From NCBI GenBank assembly GCA_012064385.1, contig QRDG01000516.1:961600-1025599 (forward strand): 64,000 nucleotides of DNA, written 5' to 3'. This DNA comes from Puccinellia tenuiflora (taxonomy: Eukaryota; Streptophyta; Magnoliopsida; Poales; Poaceae). The position numbers were made by a program, and so were the translations under genes. Shown one piece after another: positions 22,152 through 34,900 of this stretch. A model generated the notes under the pieces. The model did not search any database, was not told where the DNA came from, and saw nothing but the letters and a program-made list of their open reading frames with translations. Every line of letters begins with the position of its first letter. Position 1 is the stretch's first letter.

Positions 22152-22942
22152 GCATAAGTTGTGGACCGTAGAACGAAATTATTCACCTACTTTTGTACAG
22201 AAAGAATTATCTATTGAACAGTTTTTTTTTTGTTTTGAGGAAAGTAATACGGACAGTTGATAGTGTATACTTGTTTTCATATTTAATTCGGACCAAATAA
22301 TAGCATATTATATTGTAAAACCTAAGAAGAATGCATGTTTTCATAGATTATACAAAGACGATGAAGTACGAAAAAAAATTGATTCAGTGACCATCTCCGA
22401 AGGCGATAAAGAATAACTGGCCAATAAACATATACCGTTCAACAATTAGATTAGTCTCTCCAACATTGTTTCAAGAACTGTTTAAGGCAAGTGTGTCATT
22501 GCAGGTAAGAACATACATGATACATGATACATGATACATGATACATATGCATCCAGCCATCCTATTAATGCATGCGAGGTAAATGAAACGCAATTGACCA
22601 ATAAAAAAAGTACTATAATCAGATACTAACAAACATGATCCTTAAATGCATCAACCATGATAATCCCATGTACCCAGCTGCACAGACCTTTTTTTATTCC
22701 ATAAAATTTCCCTCAATGGATTTTGAGGGCCCCAACTCCTAAAGTGCATGCTATGCCATTACCTCGTCTTATCCATTTAGCATCAACAACACTAAATTTT
22801 AATTATGCAAGAAGATCGCCTACATGGGGCACAAATATTAAGTGCCATAGAAAGGCTAGCAACAGGTAGAGATTTTTCTTTTACATAAGCTGATGCTTGA
22901 GCTGAATGTACTCAACATGCAATTCAATGAATATATCAGGTA
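22152..22942. other. Intergenic sequence with a 7-bp microsatellite
   Basis: No gene seen. Contains the short TACATGA array described separately. Confidence 0.5.
22514..22546. repeat. (TACATGA)n microsatellite
   Basis: Four perfect TACATGA units followed by TACAT. Confidence 0.95.
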
Positions 22943-23035
22943 CTCCCTCCGATCTATAAAAGTGTTGCTCATTTTGTACTAAGTTAGTACAAACTTTATA
23001 CTAAGTGAGCGATATTTTTTATGGATCGGAGGGAG
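22943..23035. mobile_element. Stowaway MITE
   Basis: CTCCCTCCGATC and GATCGGAGGGAG are inverted termini flanked by TA on both sides (22941-22942 and 23036-23037), typical of Tc1/mariner-derived Stowaway elements. Length 93 bp, foldback throughout. Confidence 0.93.
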
Positions 23036-23803
23036 TACTACGTACCGGCAACTCTGATTTGCTAATAATCTTTCTAGAGGAAATTATGAACAAATTGGCG
23101 AGTTATATCATAGTATATAAACATAAAAGTTTTAAATAGCAGAATAAGCTATTTAGCGACAGCTTCTTGGGCAGCTACAAAAGGATATAGTGCAGCTATG
23201 ACCATTTAGCGTTTTTGCTAAATCAGAAAAAAAAATAAAAAATTCGGTAACATAATACTTATATATCTCAATAATCCCTCAAAAAAGATGCATATTATAT
23301 TAACATAAAAACAAGATTTAACCACATAAGAGATGATAATAACTAGGTTCGAACATAGGTGTGTCCACACATTACATATCGAGAAGAAAATTTGGAGAGA
23401 GGCTGCCAGGGTTAGAAGAAGACGGTGGTAGAAGAAGTCTAGAACAACGCGGGTAGAAGATCCAGTCCAGGAGCAGAAGATGAGCATTAGGGAAACGACG
23501 AGCGTAGCCGCAACTGGGTCGCAGCGAGTCAGCTTGGTTTGGAGGGGAAGAGAGAGGGTGATGAACTCCTTGAGCTGGGACATTACCTTGGAGGATGAAT
23601 ATCAGACGAAATCCACGGAGAAAACCCTATGATTTGGAGGGGAAGAGAGAGGATGACGGGGTGGCTACGTTCCTTCTTAAGCTGGGAGAGCGAGGAAATG
23701 GCAGGGTTGGCACGAGTCGGGTGACGGCACGAGACGAAAGTGGCATGTCGCCCTGGTCCCATGCGCCATGGTACCGTGCACGATGCCCTGGCTCGGGGCG
23801 TCT
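23036..23803. other. Intergenic sequence with a small direct repeat
   Basis: TTTGGAGGGGAAGAGAGAGG occurs at about 23539 and again at 23633, suggesting a local duplication. No recognised gene; the minus-strand frame at 23218-23583 has no family resemblance. Confidence 0.45.
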
Positions 23804-24010
23804 GGCCTAGTTCTTTTCGACTTCATGGGCACCTTCCTGGAGAAGCTGCCCTCCCCCAGCTTCCTGGAGAAGCCTCCCGTAGATTTTAGATAGGCTTCCA
23901 ATCTATTTTATACTAAACTATTTCGGAAGTCTAGCTAAATTTTCGGGTCAACTTTTCTAGGAAGCTGGGGAAGGGTAGCTTCTCGGAGAAGCCGCCAAAA
24001 GAACTGGGCC
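23804..24010. mobile_element. MITE with GGCCTAGTTCTTTT termini
   Basis: The left end GGCCTAGTTCTTTT pairs with the right end AAAAGAACTGGGCC. Inner CTTCCTGGAGAAGC-like blocks also occur inverted (AGCTTCTCGGAGAAGC). About 207 bp and non-coding. No clear target duplication, so the superfamily is open. Confidence 0.65.
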
Positions 24011-24333
24011 CCCAGTTGCTGTTCTATGGCGCCTTTGACCAGGGCGTCATGGTTGCAGGTACGACATCCCAGGGCCGGACGCCGTAAAAAAGAGGGAGGT
24101 TAGATCATGAAATGATTTGAATTTGGATTCATTTTTTTAAAGGTCAAATACGATAAATTTCAGCCATACTACATTCCCATCTCATTGGAAAACACAGCTA
24201 TGGGGCCCAGGTGAGTGAATCCCACCCTTCAGGTAGAATCATGGTTTCGCACAAAAAAAAGTAGAATCATGGGTCCTCCACCGGCCCGTGGGGCCCACGA
24301 GGCTAATCTCCATTGGTAGGCAGTAACGAATAT

Positions 24334-24853
24334 TGATACGGATCAACGTGATCCAAAGGGTTTTTAGGCCCGATCTTTCACGGCGATCAACAACAGCAAC
24401 AAGATAACAAACAAAGAGGTTCCGAGATAGATTAAAACGAACCCTCTTCGATTCCCCACGTTGGAACTGATCAGGATCAACTCCCACGCATGGTACCAAA
24501 TCAGATCTTGAAGATCAGCAAGCAAACACAAGCATATGCGCCCCCAAACATTGGGACTTTTCTGGTGTAACTTTTATCTCGAAAATTCAACTTAAGCTAA
24601 AAACTCCCCAACCCTAATGCGCTCAGCCCCTTATATGAATGAGGTGGGGCGCACTGTAGCGCGGTACTGTAGCTACAGTACCGACCTAGTTGGACTTGGA
24701 CTCAATACAAAACCGACCTGTTATAGGTTCGGCCCAAACACAAGTGGCACGCAGGCCCAATTTAACACAACCTTAGACAAATTACATGCGTTTTAATAGC
24801 CTGTCCTAGAGTGTCAACCGACCATCACAATGCCCAGCACGATGCCCTCATCA
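24334..24853 (-). repeat. 3' LTR (minus orientation) of the Gypsy element
   Basis: Direct copy of 27383-27904, 520 bp. On the minus strand it begins TGATGAGGGCATCG. The purine tract AAGAAGGGGAGGA (24854-24866, minus) precedes it. Confidence 0.92.
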
Positions 24854-24929
24854 TCCTCCCCTTCTTGGAAAGGCGTTGTCCTCAACGCCGGAAGGTCTTC
24901 TCCAGCGCCTTGTGACTTCAAAATCTGCA

Positions 24930-26881
24930 TCATCAAACTGGTGGGGTTCTGAAATTGGGCTTCACCTCATCTTCTGGAGGTATCTCAACAGAAAAGAGTC
25001 CAAACTTGATAGTAAGTGGAGGTGGTGGCGCAATGGTAGGAATAGCAGATATCCTCCCCTCATCATCCCCCCCAACTTGAATGGAAACCGTCCTCGGTTT
25101 TCCCTTGATGCTTTGGACCTTCTTCTTCCCAGCAAACACATCCACTTTAATATCCTTGTCCAGCATAGGCTGCAGCACATGACGCTTGCCATTATGCCAC
25201 AATGAATAAACATTGGTTCTGCCTTCATGAGTGGAGCGCCTATCAAATTGCCACGGTCGGCCTAGCAGCACATGACATGCATCCATAGGCAAAACGTCGC
25301 AGACCACCATGTCCTCATAATTACCTACAGAAAATTTCAGGCGCACCTTATGTGTTACCTTGAGCTTCCCTGAATTATACAACCACTCAACGCAATGTGG
25401 CTGCGGGTGTTTCCATGTAGGTAATGAGAGAGAATCCACCAAACTCTTGCTAACAATATTGGTGTAGCTGCCACCATCAATAATGAGCTTGCAAGTGGTG
25501 TCTTTGACTGTACATTGGGTCTGAAAAATATTCCATCACTGCCCTTGTCCTTCTATGCGATCAGCTGGTACACGCTGCACCATTAGATTTGTACAATTCG
25601 CAGCAAGTTCATACCCATCTACAGACACTTTGTTGTCATCAGATTTCTCACTGGACGGCTCATCAGCTTTCTCCTCATCGCTAGCAAAAATATAGCCATC
25701 TTGTGTGAGCATCACCCTCTTAGCATTAGGGCATTCACGCCTCATGTGTCCTCGGCCTCCACAAGTAAAACACTCAATATGAGCGGTGGACTGAGAAGAC
25801 GCAGCCTTAGACACACCATATTTGGACGAATCAAGAGGAATATTATTGGAGCGTGTAGAGGGTGCCGGCTTAGCACTATAACCAGCAGCCTCGGTATGTG
25901 AACGGCGCCATGAATTTGCAGGGGCTGTAGCTTGGCGACGTTTGAGTTGTTGCTTTGCATGCTCAGCTTGGTGCACAAGATCATGAATATCATAATAAAG
26001 AACCATCTCCACACGATCTTGCACCTCAATATTCAACCCATAAAAGAACCGAGACATAGTGGCCTCCGGGTCCTCATGTGTTCCTGTACGTATCATGAGC
26101 AACTCCATCTCCTTATAATATTCATCTACCGATTTATTACCTTGAGTAAGCCGCTGCAATTTATTGTGCATATCTCTCTTATAGTGCTCAGGAACAAAAC
26201 GACGACGCATGATCTCTTCCATACCTGTCCATGTCGTTGGCCTTGTATGCATACGCAGAATTTGACTCCACCAAATTAGCACATAACCAGTGAATTCAAC
26301 TGCAGCAAGTTGGAGCCTCTTCTCCTCAGTGTAACGGTGGGTAGCAAATATTTGATCCATATGCATCTCCCACTCCAAATAATCCTCAGGTCCACGGTCA
26401 CCGGAAAACGGAGGGATGGACAATTTGATACGTCCAAGACCACCATCATCAACGGGAACACGAACAGCATGACCAACACGATCACGAGCATGTGGCTGAA
26501 CATGACCAGCACCTGCAGGACGAGCATCAAACGGGCGGTGTTGTGGTGCATAATCAGCGTCATCCTCAAGTTCTCCCACATCATTGCCTTGTCGATGAAC
26601 ATAATTGGCAGCAGGGCGGCGAGGTATCACGTCGCCAAGTGGTGCAGCAGGAGGTGGCTGCACAACTGCACGGGCAGGAGCATCACCCAACGCATCAATC
26701 CGGACAGCTAACCTTGTAATTTGCGCCGACAACGCAGCATGACTCCGACGGATATAGTCGCACGTGTTATCAAATCCAGCTCGGACATTAGGGCCAAATC
26801 TTTAGCAAACTCAGGTGCGACCAGCTCCTCTTGTTGTTCCCCATGAACCTCTGAATTCTCTCCATCAATCGAATTCACCAT
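24930..26881 (-). pseudogene. Gypsy gag-protease polyprotein with frameshift and stop
   Basis: The probable start is the ATG at 26881 (MVNSIDGENSEVHGEQQEEL). The frame shifts near 26745, where two overlapping frames carry consecutive parts. The main block then runs 398 codons to a TGA at 25536-25538. It holds the gag core (LSIPPFSGDRGPEDYLEWE, RRRFVPEHYKRDMHNKLQRL, KSVDEYYKEME) and a CCHC knuckle, CFTCGGRGHMRREC. Beyond the TGA, the same frame reads FQTQCTVKD and the protease active site LIIDGGS (DGGS at 25467-25478), then LLGRPWQFDRR, ending near 24930. The TGA looks like a decayed CGA. Polymerase domains never follow. Confidence 0.88.
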
Positions 26882-27090
26882 CTTGTGCAAACAGCAGAAA
26901 AAACTTGCAGTATTCCGAAATAGTTGATCGAATCCAGCGTGTCTTTCCGCCTCTTTTTTTTTCACCGAAACGAACTTGGTTGGATAGAAAATTTTCCCCT
27001 GAGCAGTTTCATAGGTCGAACGTCGAAAACGGACTTCGGATGCAAAAGTTATGCCCGTTTTACCAAAACTGTCTAAATCTGTCCGAAGCC

Positions 27091-27210
27091 GTGTCGCGGC
27101 AGGAAAAACTCGCCGAAACCGTGTCGCGGCAGGAATCCGACTCACGGCAGGAAACTGAACTCAACTCGGTGTCGCGGCAGAGAAAAACGACCGAAACCGT
27201 GTCGCGGCAG
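27091..27210. repeat. GTGTCGCGGCAGG repeats in the leader of the Gypsy element
   Basis: CCGTGTCGCGGCAGG-type copies start at 27091, 27121, 27169 and 27199, with a degenerate one near 27142, between the primer site and gag. Spacings of about 30 and 48 bases suggest repeated local duplication. Confidence 0.8.
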
Positions 27211-27365
27211 GAAACTGGACTGCGTTGCGCCGATCTGACCTCCTCTTCTTTCTCAAACTCAACAAAACAATCAACACCGGTGTTTTGGCTTCACGCCTCC
27301 GGCAGCCAAACTTCACAAGCAAAACAAACTGATCTCAACACCAAATTTCGCCGTGAGAAACCCGA

Positions 27366-27380
27366 CGAATCTGATACCAA
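27366..27380 (-). other. tRNA-iMet-type primer binding site
   Basis: On the minus strand TTGGTATCAGA lies two bases after the LTR end, matching the initiator-methionine site TGGTATCAGAGC. It fixes the orientation of the element. Confidence 0.8.
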
Positions 27381-27382
27381 GA

Positions 27383-27904
27383 TGATACGGATCACATGTG
27401 ATCCAAAGGGTTTTTAGGCTCGATCTTTCACGGCGATCAACAACAGCAACAAGATAACAAACAAAGAGGTTCCGAGATAGATTAAAACGAACCCTCTTCG
27501 ATTCCCCATGTTGGAACTGATCAGGATCAACTCCCACGCATGGTAGCAAATCAGATCTTGAAGATCAGCAAGCAAACATAAGCATATGCGCCCCCAAACA
27601 TTGGGACTTTTCTGGTGTAACTTTTATCTCGAAAATTCAACTTAAGCTAAAAACTCCCCAACCCTAATGCGCTCAGCCCCTTATATGAATGAGGTGGGGC
27701 GCACCTGTAGCGCGGTACTGTAGCTACAGTACCGACCTAGTTGGACTTGGACTCAATACAAAACCGACCTGTTATAGGTTCGGCCCAAACACAAGTGGCA
27801 CGTAGGCCCAATTTAACACAACCTTAGACAAATTACATGCGTTTTAATAGCCTGTCCTAGAGTGTCAACCGACCATCACAATGCCCAGCACGATGCCCTC
27901 ATCA
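27383..27904 (-). repeat. 5' LTR (minus orientation) of the Gypsy element
   Basis: Direct copy of 24334-24853, 522 bp, bounded on the right by the AATAT duplication. Confidence 0.92.
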
Positions 27905-27956
27905 AATATTATCCGTGAATCCTATATATCGCTCATTAGCGACGGATCCGGGTTGC

Positions 27957-28773
27957 GTCGCCTGAAGCGCCACGCTAGTGGGCCGGCCCATTTCTTTCTT
28001 TTTTTCTTTTCTATTTTCATTTTCGTAATTCTTTTCTTTTTTTTGTTTTAGTTTTTTCTTTTTTATTTTTCATTCTTTTTATTTTTCTATTTTAAATTTT
28101 TATTTTCTCATTTATTTTCATTTTTTATGATTTTGAAAAATATTTTGAAACTTGTTTAAATTTAAATTTTGTTCATATTTGAAAATTGTTCAAATTCAAG
28201 ATTTTGTTCCTATATGAAAATTGTTCCAATTCAAAATTTGTTCATATACAAAAATTTTTCAAATTCAAGATTTTTTTCATATTCTAAAATTGTTTCAATT
28301 CAAGATTTTGTTCACATTAAACAATTGTTCCAATTTAAAATTTTGTTCACATTAAAAAATTGTTCCAATTTAAAATTTTGTTCACATTCAAAAATTGTTC
28401 CAATTCAAAATTTGTTCATATTCGAAAATTGTTTAAATTTAAAAAATTCATATTCGGAAATTTGTTCGAATCCAAAAATTGTTCATATTTAAGATTTGTT
28501 CAAATGAAAAATTGTTCATATTTCAAAAAAAATCAATTTCAAAAATAGTTCAAATCAAAATTTTGTTCAGATTTTCAAAATTCTTCATACTTTTTGAAAA
28601 TCGTTCATATTTTAAATTTGTTCAACTTCAGAAAATTTTCATATTGATTTTTTTTTAGATTTAAAAAATATTCACACTTTAAAACAATATTCAGTTTAAA
28701 AAATAAAAGTAACAATACACTTTTGTGTTGGGCCGTTTTTAAGGCGGCCCATGAAGCCACCGTTTCAGGCGAC
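27957..28773. mobile_element. Degenerate element with GTCGCCTGAAGCG inverted ends and AT-rich core
   Basis: GTCGCCTGAAGCG at the left is matched by CGTTTCAGGCGAC at the right (one mismatch). GGGCC-rich stretches follow each end. The core is an array of diverged TTGTTCAAATTCAAAATTTTG-like units of about 35 bases. It lies immediately upstream of the aspartic protease gene, ending about 155 bases before its start codon. Superfamily unknown. Confidence 0.5.
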
Positions 28774-28927
28774 GGTACGCTCCCCGCAGGGTAAGCCGTA
28801 AATCCTGAATTTACGACATTGCCCCTCCCCCTTCTTCTAACAAGTCGTCGCCTCGGCCTAGGCCTGGGCCTCGTCGTCCCCCTCGGAACAACGACCTCAA
28901 CCCTCCCCCATTCCTCGCGGCACGACC

Positions 28928-31900
28928 ATGGCGAGCCGAGGCTGCCGTCGTTGGCTCGGCTCGTTACGGGCCCTCGCCGTGGTCCTCCTTCTCCTCGCCG
29001 TCGCTGCCGCCGGATCCCCCGATCGGACCGCCCCCTCCCGGCCGCCGCTGGTGCTCCCGCTCACGCTCTCCTACCCCAACGCGACCCGGGTCGCGTCGTT
29101 CAGGTCTAGGCGAGGGCTCGCCGAAGGAGGCCGCCCCAGCGCCCGCATGCGCCTCCACGACGATCTCCTCACCAACGGGTCGGTACAAGTTGGGATTCTT
29201 CTCTAGTCATTTCCCACCAAATTTGTTGGATGCTCAGTTGGATCTGAGGGTGGTGGTCTTTGTCGTGTATTGGTTAGATATTACACGACGAGGCTGTACA
29301 TCGGGACGCCCCCGCAGGAGTTCGCGCTGATCGTGGACTCAGGGAGCACCGTCACCTATGTGCCCTGCGCCACCTGCGAGCAGTGCGGCAACCACCAGGT
29401 GGGCCTTGGTTTCTCTGCTTCTCTGCTCAGCTACCAGTTTGACATGCTGCGTGATGATTAGATTAATTTGGATGCTCGCGCACATGGATATAACGCCCAC
29501 ACGTGAAACCTGTTGTTGAACCATTGAAGTTAGCTAATTGAATCTGTGGTTTTGTAGCTGAAGAAGTTTTAGTTCTCAGAATTCAGTACGTAATTTCCAG
29601 ATAGATTACTAATCAAGTTTTGTTATCTCATGTGTTAAGTGTAGGTGGGATGAGGGCATCTCCTCAACCCGCAGAGAGATGACTCAAATTTCTATCTTCC
29701 TTGTTAAAAGATTTATCATTAATGACTCAAATTAATACTCCCTATGATCCGAAAAATCTGTCGGGAGTTGTATTGGCAAGGGTTACGTAGCTCGTTGTTT
29801 CCTAGCGACACTTATAATGGATCGGAGGGAGTACCATTTTCAGCATTCCTCAATTAGAAATGTAACTGGGATCCCGCCAAAATCCAACTTCCAGTTCATT
29901 TAGAGATTTTTAGTTCAAACTTTGGTCTAATTAACTATAAGTGGGATTTAAACGGGATCCCACTTGCCACCTTATCCTCAATGAATACCATGCCAATCTG
30001 GTTAACTACCAACAAAATTTTCCTTTTGCTTGGTAGGTATTATTTCAGCAAAAAGTTGCTCTATTGGACTGCCGAACCATTGGATTTAATATTATTAGTC
30101 CTAAAAAGTGCTTGCCAACTTCCCTTAATTTTCTCTTATGTTATTGGTCCAACCTCTCTTGAACAATTGACAGACAATGCATTTGGGTGTTGTTTGGCTT
30201 GGTCATGTCAATGTGTAGCCCCAAATAATTTGTCTTGTAACCTGTTTGGTCACTAACTAACCACATTCTTGATCTACTATTGCTGTTTCTTTCTTTAATC
30301 CATTGTCACTATCTGAATGTAGAAGAAGATGCATCTATGCGCAAAAAATAGAAAACATTCCCCTTCTTATAATGTATTCTTTCTACATTCTCTAGCCAAA
30401 TCCCAGTAGACTGTTGTCTTGTATAACTGGCAGTCTGGAAATTCCATTTGTAACGTGATATCAGCCAGCGTAAAGGGCATAAGTGAGATGTAAAGATGTC
30501 AGCCAACAAGGGGCTTAAGTGAGATGTAAATAGAAACATAAAACAACCGATATATGGCCTTTAGAGTCTTTTATACTTATTACATTTAGGCCAAAGCAAT
30601 ATGTTAATAAACCAAAACACTGGAAGCAAACAGAATTAGACTACATGACTACTGTCGATAGCCCAGTCGACTTAGAAATAATTATTCTTTAGTCGACACT
30701 GGTAGCTGTCTGATCAAAATCTTCTAATCCCTTATGTACTTGCACGAATCTCATGTTTATACCGGATGTTCCTTCGGTGTCTTAGAAATTGTTGGCAAAA
30801 CCGTTTCTGAAATCCTCTTGATGCAACTGAAGCAATCTAATGATGGATCATTATTTATGCAGATGTCATCATTGCTGTACAATAACATTTGCTATTCAAT
30901 GTTGTGTTTTGCTTATTGAATCACCTAAAATCGCTGAGGACGCATGTAAAGTACTGGTGTTGAGATGATTTTGTTTATGTGTATATGGAAAGTGGAGTGC
31001 CACTCTGCATGGATATCTCTGCTTTGGCCTATTTTTATAATTTAGAACACAGGAAAAAAATTCATTCTATAGGTCTGGGCGATCACCATTATATATGCTT
31101 GTAAATTCTTATTAAAAATCTGGGAGCTAATGTAAAATATGCCCATTTTTGCTTGATGTAGGATCCAAGATTTCAACCCGATCTCTCCAGTACATATTCA
31201 CCAGTAAAATGTAATGTTGATTGTACTTGTGATAATGATAAGAGCCAATGCACTTATGAGAGACAGTATGCTGAAATGAGCTCCAGCAGTGGGGTGCTTG
31301 GTGAGGACATTGTGTCTTTCGGCACAGAAAGTGAACTTAAGCCACAGCGTGCTGTTTTTGGCTGTGAAAATTCTGAAACTGGAGATTTGTTCAGCCAGCA
31401 TGCTGATGGCATAATGGGGCTGGGCCGTGGTCAACTTAGCATAATGGATCAGCTTGTTGATAAGGGTGTCATAGGTGATTCATTCTCTATGTGCTATGGT
31501 GGAATGGATATTGGTGGTGGTGCTATGGTACTTGGTGCAATGCCTGCCCCTCCTGACATGATTTTCTCACGTTCAGACCCTGTCCGCAGGTACCACAAAT
31601 CGTTATGCACAGTAACATGGATTTTGTTCCTTTTTCTGTGGGTGGGTTCGGGGTTCTGCTATTGTAATCTTGATACATCCCTATACATCTCCTTATTAAC
31701 TAAATGTCGAAATGGAAACAGCCCATATTACAACATTGAGTTGAAGGAAATACATGTTGCTGGAAAGGCATTGAAGTTGGACTCAAGGATCTTCGACAAC
31801 AAACACGGGACTGTCTTAGATAGTGGGACCACATACGCATACCTCCCAGAACAAGCTTTTTTAGCTTTTAAAGATGCTGTAAGTTATGAAATGATTTATC

Positions 31901-34900
31901 CTCCAGTCCTCAGTCTACCCTTTTTAATGAAATTTACCGTTTTGTAGGTCCTTTCTTTTTTCCATAGATATGTTTCTGTTATGTGGAACCTATTTTTCTA
32001 TATTTGTGCTTTTGCTATGTACCACTTCAAAAATGAAATCTTTCTAGGTATCGATGATAAATAATAGTAGTTGAGGACTTGCTATCGTTTTTACATTTAA
32101 ACCTTGCACAAAGAGGTTAACCATCGTTAGCCCTGGATAGAAGAAATGTTACCCCCTACTTTGATGCCACCTACTTTTTTATGTTTACCATCACCAATAT
32201 GTTTGTCCCTATTTCCCCTTCTTTTCTCTTCTTAATTGTTACTATGTGATTTGTTTCTGGCTTATGAGGAACACCTGTGCACTTGCACCTTCCATTTTCA
32301 TCTTATTTGTCACCTCATGCACACATTTTTTTTACTGTTAGTCCTACATTAACTTTTTTGAAAATGAACAACTTGTGATTCTGCTCTTGGTAAAGCATGC
32401 TGTACTGATTATGCTCTCGATCAATAGGTGACAAACAAAGTACATCCACTCAAGAAAATCCGTGGCCCTGACCCAAATTATAAGGACATCTGCTTTGCGG
32501 GTGCTGGAAGGTGATTTTCCAGTGATAATAAAAATTATTTATTGTCATTAGCAATGCTTCTGATGTTCTCTTTAACATTCTTATGGAGCTTTAATATACA
32601 CCACTTTACTTCCAGGAACGTCTCCAAGTTATCAGAGTCATTTCCAGATGTTGACATGGTGTTTGGAAATGGACAGAAGCTCTCACTCTCACCTGAAAAT
32701 TATTTATTCCGGGTAAATTACGGAGTTTGAGCTTTTAAATTTAATAAGGAAGCATTTGCTTACTTTGCTTGTTTGTGCTCTCTGCTCATGTTGTGTTTTT
32801 CTCCAATTTCTAAATAAAGCACTCCAAAGTCGAAGGGGCTTATTGCTTGGGTGTGTTCCAAAATGGGAAAGATCCAACAACTCTATTAGGGGGTAAGGCA
32901 CAAAACTTTACCAGGAGGTCATGAAATTCGCATTCCAATCTTTCTGCATTTCTAATTTGTGTCATTTGCACTGCATGGTTTACCGTGCACTTTACTGTTG
33001 TTCCTCTTGGAAAAATTACCGTGCATACTGTCCATTGTTTGTTTCTAGTATATATATCAGTTCTACCAGCTTTATTGTGCGTCCTATTCCGTGCTGACTT
33101 ATAAATTACAAAAGCTTGCTATATTCTGTGCATTAGAATTACAGAAGATGCCGTCCATATATAACAATTTCGGATTTTTCATCCTTGACATAAAAATGAT
33201 TAGTAATATATGTTGAATGATAATTAAAAGTATGTGCACATATATTCTAACCAGCTTAACATACTGCCTTACCATTCCCAGTTGCCGTGTTTTCCCATTA
33301 ATTGATTTGGGATTGACAAAGCATCTGGAAATAAACGATTAATTTCTATCAATAAACCTGCTAAAGCACCAAACCATAGAGTACTTAGCACGGGTGCTAT
33401 CTTAGATGAATAGTTACAATCTAACCTGTCTTTTGTTTCCTCCATGGTGCTGTTCGTGGCATCACTTATTCAATTCATTCAGTAGTCTGCTCATGCAAAC
33501 TTGAAATTTTTAGGAACAGGCCGTTATTCTAAACTTATTACGTTTGCGAGGAAGCCAGAAAAATGCTAGCTAAACAGTCTCACTTCCAGATTTCAGTTAA
33601 CTTTTAGCCATGTGTTTATGGAGTGACCAGGCAGAAGTTGAGCCTGCACGTGAAGCTTCCTGCAATGGCTGTTGCTTGTTGAAAACTGACACGAAATATG
33701 GAACCAAGAACTCATACTCCCTCAGTCCCATGTTAGTTGTCGTTCAAACGGATGAATCTGCACACTAGAATACGTCGAGATACATCCGTGGCAACTAATA
33801 TGTGACGGATGGAATATATTATTTCTAATAACAGGAATAACTGATATAACAGAACGTAGCTGCTATATATTCTCTTGTTGGTCATCATTTTCTCTATAAG
33901 GAAGAGCCCTTGTTGCTTTAAGTGATGAACATCTTGGTTCACTCTAAAGTGAAAATAAATCAAGTTGTAGATTGTTTTGTTTGTCTATATCATTAGGAAC
34001 ATGCTTACATACTTCTTTTTTGTTTTTAGAAACCTTCCCCTGTGAGTAGCTAATGTAATAATCTCTGACAGGAATTGTTGTTCGTAATACGCTTGTAACC
34101 TATGACCGCCACAATGAAAAGATTGGATTTTGGAAAACTAACTGTTCAGAGTTGTGGGAGAGGGTCCATAACGGTGATGCTCCTTCACCATCACCTTCAA
34201 GTGATCGAGGTTCACAAGCAGATTTTTCACCAGCTCCTGCTCCTAGTGGTTTGCCAGGTTTGTACTTTTTTAAGCTGCTTGCGCCTTCCTACCTTCCTCT
34301 CTATATTAGTTATTTTTCTGACTCATAGGTCGTAACAATTCAGTAGGTATCATTCTTTTTGCTTGTGCAGTTTGGAAGCTATTTGATGCTTCCAAGTCCT
34401 AAACTCAACAAAATCTGCCTCTCGATGTTTTCTCTAGCTATAATTTATTAGGTTTTGTTTGTAGACTTGATGTATCGTATATGTGTCCTTTTGCTTGCAG
34501 AATTTGATGTTGGTCTCATCACTGTTTATATGTTGATAAATGTTACTTATCCAAACCTGAAACCTCACCTCCTTGAGCTGGCTGAGCTGTTGGCTAAAGA
34601 GCTGGAGATTGATTCCAGTCAGGTAAGGATGAAACATATTATGCTTGAAGCTATGATTGTGCTAGTTATGTTTGCAGAATGATTCTGTTCTGTAAGGAGT
34701 AAGAACTATTCTTGGTATTTACTTAATTTTGCTCTGATTCCATAGTTCAAAGGGCCACGCTTTATGGACTCGGCTGAAGTTTCTCTTTTATTTATGTAGG
34801 TTCGAGTTATGAATGTTACAGGCCAAGGAAACTCTACTCTAATCAGATGGGATATTTCCCCGGCTGGATCTTCTAATGCTATGTCTAATGCAACAGCAAT

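Larger units (their letters stand above)
24334..27904 (-). mobile_element. Gypsy-type LTR element reduced to gag-protease
   Basis: LTRs at 24334-24853 and 27383-27904 start TGATACGGATC and end CCCTCATCA as written. They are flanked by the perfect duplication AATAT (24329-24333 and 27905-27909). The minus-strand orientation follows from the methionine primer site next to the right LTR, the purine tract next to the left LTR, and the gag frame. Gag and protease are present; reverse transcriptase, RNase H and integrase are wholly missing, so the copy is non-autonomous. About eight to nine LTR differences in 520 bases by eye (~1.5%) indicate moderate age. Confidence 0.93.

Noticed and set aside
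28169..28492. 107-codon frame with repeated CSNSRFCS-like units
   Set aside because: It is a translation of the AT-rich TTGTTCAAATTC repeat array; no start context, no domain.
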